A stretch of 64,000 bases of DNA from Ruthenibacterium avium (lineage in GTDB: Bacteria; Bacillota; Clostridia; Oscillospirales; Ruminococcaceae): assembly GCA_019118905.1 (NCBI GenBank), contig DWYA01000008.1, positions 1 through 64,000 of the forward strand, in the 5' to 3' direction. Positions 26,386-34,751 of this stretch are shown here, in pieces. The position numbers and the translations under genes are program-made. Below the pieces are notes generated by a model. The model was not told the DNA's origin and did no database searches. It saw only the letters and a program-made list of their open reading frames with translations. Numbering within the stretch: the stretch's first letter is position 1; each line of letters begins with the position of its first letter.

Positions 26386-27789
26386 ATGGACAGTACACAG
26401 AAAACCATGGAGCAGATTATCAACCTTTGCAAAAGCCGCGGCTTTATCTTTGCCGGCAGCGAGATTTACGGCGGCCTTGCCAACAGCTGGGACTACGGCC
26501 CTTTGGGTGTCGAGTTCAAAAATAACGTGAAAAAAGCATGGTGGAAGAAATTTGTGCAGGAATCGCCCTACAACGTCGGGCTGGACTCCGCTATTTTGAT
26601 GAACCCGGAAACGTGGGTGGCAACGGGCCATGTGGCCGGTTTTTCCGACCCGCTGATGGACTGCCGCGCCTGCAAAGCGCGTTTCCGTGCTGACCAGCTG
26701 ATTGAAAATAACGGCGGCAAGGCAGAAGGTCTTTCCAACGAGGAAATGGCCGCTTATATTCAGGAACACGGCATTGTATGTCCCGAGTGCGGCAGCGCCG
26801 ACTTTACGGATATTCGCAAATTTAACTTGATGTTTAAAACTTATATGGGTGTTACCGAGGACGCAAAGAACGAAGTATATCTGCGCCCGGAAACGGCACA
26901 GGGCATTTTCGTGAACTTTGCCAATGTGCAGCGCACCACCCGCAAAAAGCTGCCGTTCGGTATTTGCCAAATTGGCAAATCGTTCCGCAACGAAATTACC
27001 CCGGGCAACTTTACGTTCCGCACCCGTGAGTTTGAGCAGATGGAGTGCGAATTTTTCTGCAAGCCCGATACGGATTTAGAGTGGTTTGCTTATTGGAAGG
27101 ATTATTGCAAAAACTGGCTGCTGTCGCTGGGCATGAAGCCGGAGGATATGCGTCTGCGTGACCATGACCCCGAGGAGCTTTCCTTCTACTCCAAAGCGAC
27201 AACGGACATTGAGTTCCGCTTCCCGTTCGGCTGGGGCGAGCTGTGGGGCATTGCCGACCGCACCGATTACGATTTGGGCCGCCACAACGACCATTCTGGC
27301 AAGGTGCAGGACTACTTTGACCCCGAAACAAACGAGCACTATGTGCCGTATGTTGTCGAGCCGTCCTTGGGTGCAGACCGCGTGGCGCTGGCATTCCTGT
27401 GCGGCGCATACGACGAGGAAACCCTGACCGACGACAAGGGCAAAGAAGATACGCGCGTGGTGCTGCGTTTGCATCCGGCGCTGGCGCCGTACAAAGCCGC
27501 TATTCTGCCGCTGTCCAAAAAGCTGTCGGGCAAAGCGCAGGAGATTTATGCCGAGCTGTCCAAGCACTTCATGCTGGACTTTGACGAGGCAGGTTCCATT
27601 GGTAAGCGCTATCGCCGTCAGGACGAAATCGGCACGCCGCTGTGCATTACCGTCGATTTCCAAACCGTGGGTGATGACACCACCCCGGCAGACGACTGCG
27701 TGACGGTGCGTGACCGCGATACGATGGAGCAGGTGCGTTTGCCCATCAGCGAGCTGCGCGCTTACATTGAGAAAAAGCTGGAGTTCTAA
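26386..27789 (+). CDS. glyS: Glycyl-tRNA synthetase, single-chain type
   Basis: 467 residues; AGAGGA is 5 bp before ATG 26386. The class II core is complete: YGGLANSWDYGPLG near the N-terminus, a Cys pair (CPECG, with CRACKARF earlier) like the zinc-binding insertion of this enzyme type, motif 2 in GKSFRNEITPGNFTFRTREFEQME (quoted in part), and motif 3 PSLGADRVALAFL. The anticodon-binding domain occupies the last ~100 residues (VVLRLHPALAPYKAAILPL). It charges tRNA-Gly. No T-box is visible in the short space upstream. Confidence 0.96.
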   Translation: MDSTQKTMEQIINLCKSRGFIFAGSEIYGGLANSWDYGPLGVEFKNNVKKAWWKKFVQESPYNVGLDSAILMNPETWVATGHVAGFSDPLMDCRACKARFRADQLIENNGGKAEGLSNEEMAAYIQEHGIVCPECGSADFTDIRKFNLMFKTYMGVTEDAKNEVYLRPETAQGIFVNFANVQRTTRKKLPFGICQIGKSFRNEITPGNFTFRTREFEQMECEFFCKPDTDLEWFAYWKDYCKNWLLSLGMKPEDMRLRDHDPEELSFYSKATTDIEFRFPFGWGELWGIADRTDYDLGRHNDHSGKVQDYFDPETNEHYVPYVVEPSLGADRVALAFLCGAYDEETLTDDKGKEDTRVVLRLHPALAPYKAAILPLSKKLSGKAQEIYAELSKHFMLDFDEAGSIGKRYRRQDEIGTPLCITVDFQTVGDDTTPADDCVTVRDRDTMEQVRLPISELRAYIEKKLEF

Positions 27790-27820
27790 GCGGAATTTCA
27801 TACAAATCAAGACAATCAAA

Positions 27821-27842
27821 AGGGGAGGCCAAAGCCTCCCCT
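27821..27842 (+). terminator. Terminator of glyS (left copy)
   Basis: AGGGGAGGC / GCCTCCCCT hairpin, 22 bp; repeated at 27984-28005 (20/22 identical) across the inserted element. Confidence 0.85.
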
Positions 27843-27983
27843 CAGTTTGTCGAAAAAGCTTCGCTTTTTCACAAACTGTGTGCCTATTTCAAATGGAAAA
27901 GAGGGCTAGCCCCCTTTTCCAAGCCTTTTTCCCCTTGCAACTCGTCTTCTTTTTGAATCAGGCGGCAGTTTTTCGACAGTCTC
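27843..27983 (+). mobile_element. MITE-like terminator-associated element, copy C
   Basis: 141 bp, from CAGTTTGTCGAAAAAGC to TTTTTCGACAGTCTC, with the terminal hairpin and the central GGAAAAGAGGGCTAGCCC palindrome. It has the same orientation as copy A. Both sides carry the local GGGGAGGC-type terminator. A 63-codon reading frame in the repeat is not a gene. Confidence 0.8.
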
Positions 27984-28009
27984 AGGGGAGGCCAAGCCCT
28001 CCCCTTTTT
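27984..28009 (-). terminator. Terminator of the mgtA operon (right copy)
   Basis: Hairpin AGGGGAGG / CCTCCCCT followed on the plus strand by TTTTT. On the minus strand it lies 22 bp after the small membrane-protein gene. It duplicates 27821-27842. Confidence 0.75.
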
Positions 28010-28031
28010 GCAATTCAGTATGAAAAATGGA

Positions 28032-28193
28032 TTAAGAACGGGACGCGGGAAAACGCGGCCTTGTCCAGAACACAAGGTTCATAGCGATGACAACAAAGCC
28101 GATGGCGAACAGTGCCGCCCAAAAGCCAACATTGATGCCCCAAAGCTCGGTGACACCGAACCATTTGAGCCAAAGCAAATTCCAATTCAACAT
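28032..28193 (-). CDS. 53-residue membrane protein downstream of mgtA
   Basis: 53 codons with AAAGGAGG 7 bp before ATG 28193. The peptide begins MLNWNLLWLKWFGVTELWG, has one clear transmembrane helix (about 22-43, GFWAALFAIGFVVIAMNLV), and ends with a basic tail (TRPRFPASRS). It is tryptophan-rich at the N-terminus (five Trp among residues 1-24). It is the last gene of the mgtA transcript. Enterobacterial magnesium transporters are tuned by small membrane peptides (MgtS, MgtR, MgtU). No sequence homology to those is claimed; an analogous partner role is inferred from size, topology and position. Confidence 0.75.
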   Translation of the reverse strand: MLNWNLLWLKWFGVTELWGINVGFWAALFAIGFVVIAMNLVFWTRPRFPASRS

Positions 28194-28215
28194 AGCAAAG
28201 CCTCCTTTTGTTTGG

Positions 28216-28248
28216 GGCGCTGTGAAATGTTTGGTTTTTCACAGCGCC
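28216..28248 (-). other. Intercistronic hairpin, mgtA / small protein
   Basis: A perfect 12-bp stem (GGCGCTGTGAAA / TTTCACAGCGCC, 9-base loop) in the gap between the mgtA stop and the small gene. It has no T-tract, so it more likely stabilises or processes the mRNA than terminates it. Confidence 0.55.
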
Positions 28249-28276
28249 GCCGAAAAGCAAGGTGTGAAACGTACGG

Positions 28277-31024
28277 TTAAAGCAATTCTCCAAAATGACG
28301 AACATACGCTTTTTTCAAGCTGGTCGCCAGCATCATGTAAAGCACGATGCACGGAATCAGGTAGGCAAAGTAGGCCGCCGGAAGCGGTGCAAGCCCGAGC
28401 GCTGCCCCTGCGGGAGTGAAGGGAATGGCGGTGAGCAGGGCAATGCCCGCCCCGGTCAGCAGCGTAACACCGGCACTCGCACGGCTTTGGAAAAATGGCA
28501 GTTTGGGCGTGCGAATCATATGAATAACCAGCGTTTGGCTCCACATGGATTCCACAAACCATCCGGCGTGGAACAGCGCAAGGTAGGCTGTCTGCATTTG
28601 CAGCAGTTCGGCGCCGCTGTAATGTGCGGCCAAATCGTTGAACAATACTCCGCCCGAAACAAACATGGGGCAAAGCACGAAGTATAAAAAGGCGTAGGTG
28701 AGCCAGTCGAACACCGAGCTGGCAGGCCCAATCCAAAGCATAAAGCTGCCAATGCCGGAGGCGTCCCACTTGCGGGGAACCGCCAAAAATTCTTCGTCTA
28801 CATTGTCCCAGGGGATGGCGGTGCAGCTTAAATCATAAATGAGATTCAGCAAGATTAAATGGACGCTTTCCATCGGCAAAAAGGGCAGAAGCGCCGAGGC
28901 TGCCAGAACGGAAAACATATTGCCGAAGTTGGACGAGGCCGTCATTTTAATGTACTTAATCATGTTGGCGTACGTTTTACGCCCTTCCATGATGCCCTGT
29001 TCCAGCACAAGCAGATTCTTCTCCAGCAAAATAATGTCGGCGGACTCTTTGGCCACGTCCACCGCGGTATCGACAGAAATACCGATGTCGGCGGCTTTCA
29101 TGGCGGGAGCATCATTGATGCCGTCGCCCATAAAGCCTACGGTATGGCCGGCATTGCGCAGTGCGGTGACAACACGCGCTTTTTGCGCGGGGGAAAGCTT
29201 GGCGAAAACGTCGGTTTCCTGTGCCGCGCGTTCCAGCTCGGGGTCGGTCATGGCTTCGACGTCCTCGCCCAGCAGCAGCCGGTGGACGGGCAGCCCCACT
29301 TGCTTGCAGATGCAGCGTGTGACGCGGTCGTTGTCACCGGTTAAAATTTTGGTGGTGACTCCGTGTGCTTTCAATGCGCGGATGGCTGCGGCGGTGGATT
29401 CCTTGGGCGGGTCTAAAAAGGCAAGATAGCCCATCAAAACCATATCGCGTTCATCCTGGACGCTGTAAGTGTCGCGGATGTTGTCTAGCCCTTTTTGGGC
29501 AATGGCAATGACACGCATTCCGTTTTCGTTCAAACGGCCTACGGTTTCTAAAATTTTTGTGCGAATCTCATTCGTCAAGGGCTGCACAGTGCCGCCGTCC
29601 TCCGCAAAGGCACAGACACCCAGCATTTCTTCCACAGCCCCTTTTGTAATCATTTGACGCTTTCCGGCGCGGTCTTCCACAACGGTGGAAAGACGGCGGC
29701 GCGTAAAGTCGAAGGGAATTTCGTCTACTTTGTGATAGGTTTGAGACAAGTCAGCCAAGCGCGGGTCGGCGGCTTCCTGCTCCTCGGTGCGTTCAATGAT
29801 GGCAACATCCATCAGGTTTTTATATCCGGTTTGGAAATAGCTGTTTAAGTAGGCGTGACGCAGCACCCGCAGGTCGTCTTCGCCATTGACGTTCATGTGA
29901 TATTCCAAAACCACTTTATCCTGCGTTAACGTTCCTGTTTTATCGGTGCAGAGAATATCCATTGCACCAAAATCCTGAATGGAATTCAAGTTTTTGACAA
30001 TGGTTTTTTTGCGCGACATCGACACCGCGCCTTTCGCCAAACAGGTGGTGACAATCATGGGCAGCATTTCCGGGGTAAGCCCCACAGCCACAGAAATGGC
30101 AAACAAAAATGCGCCCGCCCAGTCGTGCTTTGTCAGCCCATTGACAAAAAAGACAATGGGAATCATCACGAGCATAAAGCGAATGAGTACCCAAGAAACG
30201 GCGTTGACCCCTTTGGTGAAATTCGTTTCCACCGGCTCAGACGCTGCGGAAGCGGCAATGGCGCCGAACAAGGTATCGTCCCCCACGGCAACCACGACAG
30301 CACTGGCTGTGCCGCTGATGACGTTCGTTCCCATAAAGGCAAGATTGGCGCAGTCGGTGACGGAGCCGCTTTGCTCACATGCGTGGGAGAATTTTTCCAC
30401 CGGGTCGCTTTCGCCCGTCATGGCAGATTGGCTGATAAAGAGGTCTTTTGCCTCTAAAATACGCACGTCGGCGGGAACCATATCTCCGGCAGATAGGTGG
30501 ATAATGTCGCCCACCACCAGCTCCTCCAACGGCAATTCCTGCGTGCCGCCGGGCTTGCGTGTGACGGTGCAGGTGGTGGTAATCATCGCCAGCAGTTTCT
30601 CGGCCGCATGGCCGGAACGAGATTCCTGCACAAAACGAAGCGTGCCGGAAATGAGCACCATCGTTAAAATGATGACCACGGTAACGGGAGAAACGTCCTG
30701 CGGCGCGTTCTGCCAAAGCGGAATGAGAATATCGGTGAAGCACGACACCACCGCCAAACAAAACAAAATGGCGGTAAACGGGTTGATGAAAGCTTCGGCC
30801 AGCTGCTTTCCCAGCGGTTTTGCCTTTTCGTGAGTGACGCGGTTGACGCCAAACTCAGCTCGGCGCTGTGCAATTTGTTCTTCCGACAGGCCGGTGATGC
30901 GGCTGTGAAGATGGGCAAGTACGGTAGTGACATCGGCACAAGCGGCGAAGGAAAGCCGCTGGGCGGTTTGCTCGCGGCGAGCCTGTACCGCAGCTGCTTT
31001 TGCCATTTCTTTACGGTTTTTCAT
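28277..31024 (-). CDS. mgtA: Magnesium-translocating P-type ATPase MgtA
   Basis: 915 residues; ATG 31024 follows AAGGAG by 9-10 bp, better than upstream starts. Landmarks: N-terminal cation-ATPase domain, TGES actuator loop (SAMTGESDPVEK), M4 ion-site VGLTPEMLPMIV typical of MgtA/MgtB, phosphorylation site CTDKTGTLTQD, TGDNDRVTRCI, hinge GDGINDAPAM, and a C-terminal six-helix bundle. The P3B group imports Mg2+ (some members Ni2+) into the cytosol. A second, related ATPase and a DNA-binding protein lie directly upstream on the same strand, and a 53-residue membrane protein downstream. Confidence 0.95.
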   Translation of the reverse strand: MKNRKEMAKAAAVQARREQTAQRLSFAACADVTTVLAHLHSRITGLSEEQIAQRRAEFGVNRVTHEKAKPLGKQLAEAFINPFTAILFCLAVVSCFTDILIPLWQNAPQDVSPVTVVIILTMVLISGTLRFVQESRSGHAAEKLLAMITTTCTVTRKPGGTQELPLEELVVGDIIHLSAGDMVPADVRILEAKDLFISQSAMTGESDPVEKFSHACEQSGSVTDCANLAFMGTNVISGTASAVVVAVGDDTLFGAIAASAASEPVETNFTKGVNAVSWVLIRFMLVMIPIVFFVNGLTKHDWAGAFLFAISVAVGLTPEMLPMIVTTCLAKGAVSMSRKKTIVKNLNSIQDFGAMDILCTDKTGTLTQDKVVLEYHMNVNGEDDLRVLRHAYLNSYFQTGYKNLMDVAIIERTEEQEAADPRLADLSQTYHKVDEIPFDFTRRRLSTVVEDRAGKRQMITKGAVEEMLGVCAFAEDGGTVQPLTNEIRTKILETVGRLNENGMRVIAIAQKGLDNIRDTYSVQDERDMVLMGYLAFLDPPKESTAAAIRALKAHGVTTKILTGDNDRVTRCICKQVGLPVHRLLLGEDVEAMTDPELERAAQETDVFAKLSPAQKARVVTALRNAGHTVGFMGDGINDAPAMKAADIGISVDTAVDVAKESADIILLEKNLLVLEQGIMEGRKTYANMIKYIKMTASSNFGNMFSVLAASALLPFLPMESVHLILLNLIYDLSCTAIPWDNVDEEFLAVPRKWDASGIGSFMLWIGPASSVFDWLTYAFLYFVLCPMFVSGGVLFNDLAAHYSGAELLQMQTAYLALFHAGWFVESMWSQTLVIHMIRTPKLPFFQSRASAGVTLLTGAGIALLTAIPFTPAGAALGLAPLPAAYFAYLIPCIVLYMMLATSLKKAYVRHFGELL

Positions 31025-31234
31025 GTTCTGCATCTCCTTTTTCGGCAGTGCCGCAAGCAGACGCAGAAAAGACGCCGTACACAAAAACATGCACGGAAAA
31101 TGCTTTTATCTTCGTCGGTGCAGCAGCACTGTGCGGGTTTGATTGTCTGGTCGTCTAGGTCCGGCATCCATACTGCCACATCCTTTCTTGAAATCAATTG
31201 CATCACACTTGATGCGTTTCTAAGCCTTAGTATA
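31021..31234 (-). promoter_or_regulatory. mgtA leader with possible upstream reading frame
   Basis: A -10-like TATACT (31229-31234, minus strand) precedes a leader of roughly 200 nt. It does not match the M-box consensus as far as I can see. It contains a 60-codon frame from ATG 31203, with DVAVWMPDLDDQTIKP and then a Cys/Arg-rich tail including CCC. Its stop overlaps the mgtA start (ATGA). The ribosome-binding site of this frame is poor. Mg2+-responsive leader peptides are known elsewhere; here that is only a possibility. The rest of 31235-31347 shows no gene. Confidence 0.3.
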
Positions 31235-31347
31235 AAGGAAGAAGCGCGGGAAAACTATGGTTGAATTCTTGCGATTTTCTTGCGTTTTGGTCAGAAAAAG
31301 CCCGCGCCGAAGCAAGAAATGCTTCCACGCGGGCAAAAATAATGCGA

Positions 31348-31830
31348 TTAAAATTGATCGTTGAATTTATAGCCAATGCCCCAAATGGTGAGAATGTATT
31401 GCGGGGCGTCGGGGTTTGGCTCAATTTTTTTGCGCAGTTTTCGGATAAAGGCCATGATATTGCTGTCGGCAGTATAGTAAGGCTCCATCCAAACGGCTTG
31501 ATACAGCTGTTCTTTCGTAAATACCGTGCCGGGGTTTTGCGCCAAAAAGAAAAGAATGTCGAATTCTTTCGGCGTCAGCTGCACTTCTTGCCCGGCGAAA
31601 ACTACGCGGCGGCTTTTTTGGTAGATGGTTAAGTCGCCAAATGTAATGCCGTCGTCGGAAGGCGACGGCTGGCCGCATTCCAGCATCAGCGTATCCACGC
31701 GGCCCTCCAGCAATTCACGCACACCGCGCCGAAACTCGTCCAGACTTTTGTCCGCGGGTGACGGCTGCATCCATTGTTCCAGCTGCTGCAAGGAGGCGGC
31801 GTCCATGGTGATGGCGTTCATTTTTTTCAC
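31348..31830 (-). CDS. OmpR-type winged-helix protein lacking a receiver domain
   Basis: 160 residues from GTG 31830; AAGGAGGG is 6 bp upstream, 12 bp after the preceding ATPase gene. The C-terminal ~100 residues are a normal OmpR/PhoB DNA-binding domain (ITFGDLTIYQKSRRVVF, LTPKEFDILFFLAQNPG, YTADSNIMAFIRKLRKKIE, YILTIWGIGYKF). The first ~60 residues are short and helical, with none of the aspartate pocket of a receiver, so control by phosphorylation is not expected. Lying between two magnesium-type ATPases, it probably regulates them, perhaps sensing by another route. Confidence 0.88.
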   Translation of the reverse strand: MKKMNAITMDAASLQQLEQWMQPSPADKSLDEFRRGVRELLEGRVDTLMLECGQPSPSDDGITFGDLTIYQKSRRVVFAGQEVQLTPKEFDILFFLAQNPGTVFTKEQLYQAVWMEPYYTADSNIMAFIRKLRKKIEPNPDAPQYILTIWGIGYKFNDQF

Positions 31831-31842
31831 ATGGAACCCTCC

Positions 31843-34473
31843 TTAAAACAATGCATGATAGCGCTGTAAATAGCGGCGTTTGGCCAAGCTGACGACAAAA
31901 AGATACAGCGTCACGCTGACGGCTAAAAACAGAAAATACGGGGCGGGCAGCGCCGTCAGCCCCAGCCACTCCGCGACGGGCGTATAAAGGACGGCAGTGA
32001 AAGCAGAAAGCCCGGCCAGCGTGCCAAAAAGCAGCGCACCGGAGGCGCGGCTTTGAAAAAACGGTACATGGCGTGTGCGCAGTAAGTGCAGAATCAGCAC
32101 TTGAGTCCACAGCGATTGAATAAACCACCCGCTGTGGAACAGCATGGTAAAGGCGTGCTGCTGTTCGGCGTTTAAAGCGCCATAGCTGCCGCCCACCATC
32201 CACGGGCAAAGTACAAAGTATAAAAAGGCGAAAGCGCCGAGGTCAAACAGCGAACTGATTGGCCCGAAAAAGCGCATAAAGCGCCCCAGTGTTGTGCCCG
32301 ACCATGTGCTGGGGAAACGGTAGTCGGCTTCGTCCACGCTGTCCCACGGCAGCGTGATGCACAACAGGTCGTACAGCAAATTAAGCACCAGAAGCTGGGT
32401 GGCGGTCATGGGCAAAAACGGCAAGAATGCGCCCGCCAGCACCACGGAAAAAATATTTCCAAAGTTGGAAGAAGCCGTGATGCGCACATATTTTGACATA
32501 TTGGAAAATGCTTTTCGCCCCTCTAAAATGCCTTGCTCTAAGATGCCGAGGTCTTTTTTCAGCAGCAGTACATCGGCGGCTTCGCGTGCGGCAGGGGCGG
32601 CAGTGTCCACGGAAATGGCCGTGTCTGCGCAGGTCATGGCGCAAACATCGTTCACGCCGTCGCCCAAAAAGCCGACTGTATGGCCGTTGGCGTGCAATTG
32701 ACGTACAATCTGTCCTTTCTGTACGGGGGAAAGTTCGGCAAAGATGTGGTGATGCTCCACGGCAAACAGCAGCTCGTCCTCGCTCATGCGTTCCAGCGCT
32801 TCGCCGGTTACTACATGGTCGGCCTCTAAGCCAAGGCGGCGGCAGACGGAAAGCGCTACTTGGCGGTAGTCGCCTGTCAGCACTTTCACTGGAACATGCA
32901 GCTGAGCCAGCTTTTCCAGCGCCTTGGCCGCAGAGGGCTTGGGGGCGTCAAAAAAGACGAGATAACCCAGCAGGGTGAGGCCGTGCTCATCCTCTTGTGT
33001 GAGGGCGGTTTGCTGTGCCATCGGTTTGTCGGCAACTGCCAGTACCTTCATGCCATCCTGTGTCATTTCGTCCACCACAGCGCGCACAGAGCTGTCGTCT
33101 GTGGGGTCAATGGGCAGGCGTTCCCCTTGATGGAAAACAAAGCGGCACCGTGCAAACACCTCGCGCACGCTGCCTTTGACCAGCAGACGGCTTTCGGCGC
33201 CATCGCGCACCAAAATGCTGACAAATTTGCGCTCGTAGTCAAAGGGTAGTTCGTCCAGCTTTTCCGTGTGCGCGGAGAGCGCAGCAAAATGATCTTGCTG
33301 TCCGGGCATGGAGCTGCATTTCAGCACAGCGCGGTCTAAGTGGTGATCCGTGCCGGTGTGGAACAGGCTGTTGAGATAACCGGCGTCCAATACTTCGGCG
33401 CTTTCGTTCCCCAAGATGTCGAGATAGTATTCTAAAACAACTTCATCGCCCGTCAAAGTGCCGGTTTTATCTACACAAAGCACGTCCATGCCGCCAAAGC
33501 CCTGCATGGCGTCGATATTTTTGACGATGGTTTCTTTTTTTGCCATCGCCGCACTCCCGCGGGCAAGGCAAGCGTTGACCACCATGGGCAAAAGCTCCGG
33601 CACAAGCCCCACGGCAACCGACAATGAAAACAGAAAGGAGGTAAGCCAATTGCCGCCGCGCAGACCGGAGATAAAAAACACAATCGGCACAAGCGCCGCC
33701 ATAAAGCGCAGCAAAACGCCTGCCACCGAGGACGCGCCGCCGTCAAAGGTGCGCTTATTGTGCCCCAGGGCGGAAAGCTGGCTGCCGTATACCGTTTGCC
33801 CACCCACGGCAAGCACAACGCCTTCTGCCGTACCGCTGACTACGCTGGTTCCCATCAAAGCAAGGTTGGGATAATCGGACAAAGCGCCGTGGGCATCGGG
33901 AAGCATGTCGGCGTTTTTTTCCAAAACGCGGCTTTCGCCGGTGAGCTGCGACTGAGAAAGAAATAAATTATGCGTGATAATTAAGCGCAGGTCGGCGGGA
34001 ACGCGCTCCCCGGCACAAAGCACAACAACATCTCCAACACAAAGCTGACCGCTCTCAATGGAGCAAAGCGCACCGCTGCGCCGTACGGTAACCGAGCAGG
34101 AGAGCGGCGCGGATAAAGCGCTGAGGACATTGCCCGCCTTGCGCTCTTGCCACAGGCGCAGCACAACCCCGGCCAAAAGTACAAAGCTGATCAGCAGGGC
34201 GCTGAGGCCCGTTTTTGTTTCATTGGACGGCCAAACGACAGTGGTAAGCCAAGAGACAACGGCCAAAGCCATCAAAATGAAATTGAACGGTGTGAAAAAA
34301 GCACGGGAAAGCCGAGCGGCAAACGTGCTTTTTCTGTTTTTATGCGATAGGCGCGGATGGGTGCAAGCGGAATCTGACAAGCCGTTGGGGGAGGTGTTGA
34401 GTTGTTGGTATAAATCGTCGCGGCCAAGCAGCGCCAAACGGCGAAGCTCGGTATGAGGGGAAACAGGTTGCAT
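31843..34473 (-). CDS. P-type ATPase, MgtA-like paralogue
   Basis: 876 residues from ATG 34473, with TAGGAGG 8 bp upstream. It shows the same core as the downstream MgtA: SQLTGESRVLEK, M4 site VGLVPELLPMVV (compared with TPEMLPMIV in MgtA), CVDKTGTLTGDE, TGDYRQVALSV and GDGVNDVCAM. It lacks the longer N-terminus of MgtA and is more diverged across the membrane bundle. A divalent-cation importer of the P3B group is likely; the altered M4 residues may change ion preference. It is the first gene of the minus-strand module and is closely followed by the wHTH gene. Confidence 0.88.
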   Translation of the reverse strand: MQPVSPHTELRRLALLGRDDLYQQLNTSPNGLSDSACTHPRLSHKNRKSTFAARLSRAFFTPFNFILMALAVVSWLTTVVWPSNETKTGLSALLISFVLLAGVVLRLWQERKAGNVLSALSAPLSCSVTVRRSGALCSIESGQLCVGDVVVLCAGERVPADLRLIITHNLFLSQSQLTGESRVLEKNADMLPDAHGALSDYPNLALMGTSVVSGTAEGVVLAVGGQTVYGSQLSALGHNKRTFDGGASSVAGVLLRFMAALVPIVFFISGLRGGNWLTSFLFSLSVAVGLVPELLPMVVNACLARGSAAMAKKETIVKNIDAMQGFGGMDVLCVDKTGTLTGDEVVLEYYLDILGNESAEVLDAGYLNSLFHTGTDHHLDRAVLKCSSMPGQQDHFAALSAHTEKLDELPFDYERKFVSILVRDGAESRLLVKGSVREVFARCRFVFHQGERLPIDPTDDSSVRAVVDEMTQDGMKVLAVADKPMAQQTALTQEDEHGLTLLGYLVFFDAPKPSAAKALEKLAQLHVPVKVLTGDYRQVALSVCRRLGLEADHVVTGEALERMSEDELLFAVEHHHIFAELSPVQKGQIVRQLHANGHTVGFLGDGVNDVCAMTCADTAISVDTAAPAAREAADVLLLKKDLGILEQGILEGRKAFSNMSKYVRITASSNFGNIFSVVLAGAFLPFLPMTATQLLVLNLLYDLLCITLPWDSVDEADYRFPSTWSGTTLGRFMRFFGPISSLFDLGAFAFLYFVLCPWMVGGSYGALNAEQQHAFTMLFHSGWFIQSLWTQVLILHLLRTRHVPFFQSRASGALLFGTLAGLSAFTAVLYTPVAEWLGLTALPAPYFLFLAVSVTLYLFVVSLAKRRYLQRYHALF

Positions 34474-34589
34474 TAAAACAGCCTCCTAACCAATGCAGCA
34501 ATCGGGAGACGCAATTCAAAGGCGAAACCCGTCTTTATTGTAATGCTTTGGACAAGATTCGTCAATTTTTTCACGACAAGCACATAAAA

Positions 34590-34610
34590 ACCCGGACGGC
34601 ATGTGCGGGT
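34590..34610 (-). repeat. Decayed duplicate of terminator at 34752
   Basis: ACCCGGACGGCATGTGCGGGT retains only a 5-bp stem but clearly resembles the strong ACCCGGACA... hairpin on the other side of element copy D. Both flanking genes run leftward, so this is the second terminator met by transcription. Confidence 0.6.
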
Positions 34611-34751
34611 AAAAACTGTCAAAGAACTGCCGCCTGATTCAGAAGGAAGATGGGCTGCAAGGGGAGAAGGCTTGGAAAAGGGGGGCAGCCCTCTTTTTCG
34701 TTTTAGATAAGGCTTTCGTTTGTGAAAAAGCGAAGTTTTTTCGACAAACTG
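34611..34751 (-). mobile_element. MITE-like terminator-associated element, copy D
   Basis: 141 bp in reverse orientation and the most diverged copy. It ends with GTTTGTGAAAAAGC...TTTTTCGACAAACTG and has a degraded central palindrome (GGAAAAGGGGGGCAGCCCTC). It is flanked by an intact terminator (34752-34780) and a decayed one (34590-34610). The stretch 34474-34589 is the short leader of the ATPase gene. Confidence 0.75.

Noticed and set aside
31025..31234. M-box magnesium riboswitch before mgtA
   Set aside because: The conserved M-box segments (for example the GGUGAGGCUCCU-like start) are not present; left as an unassigned leader.
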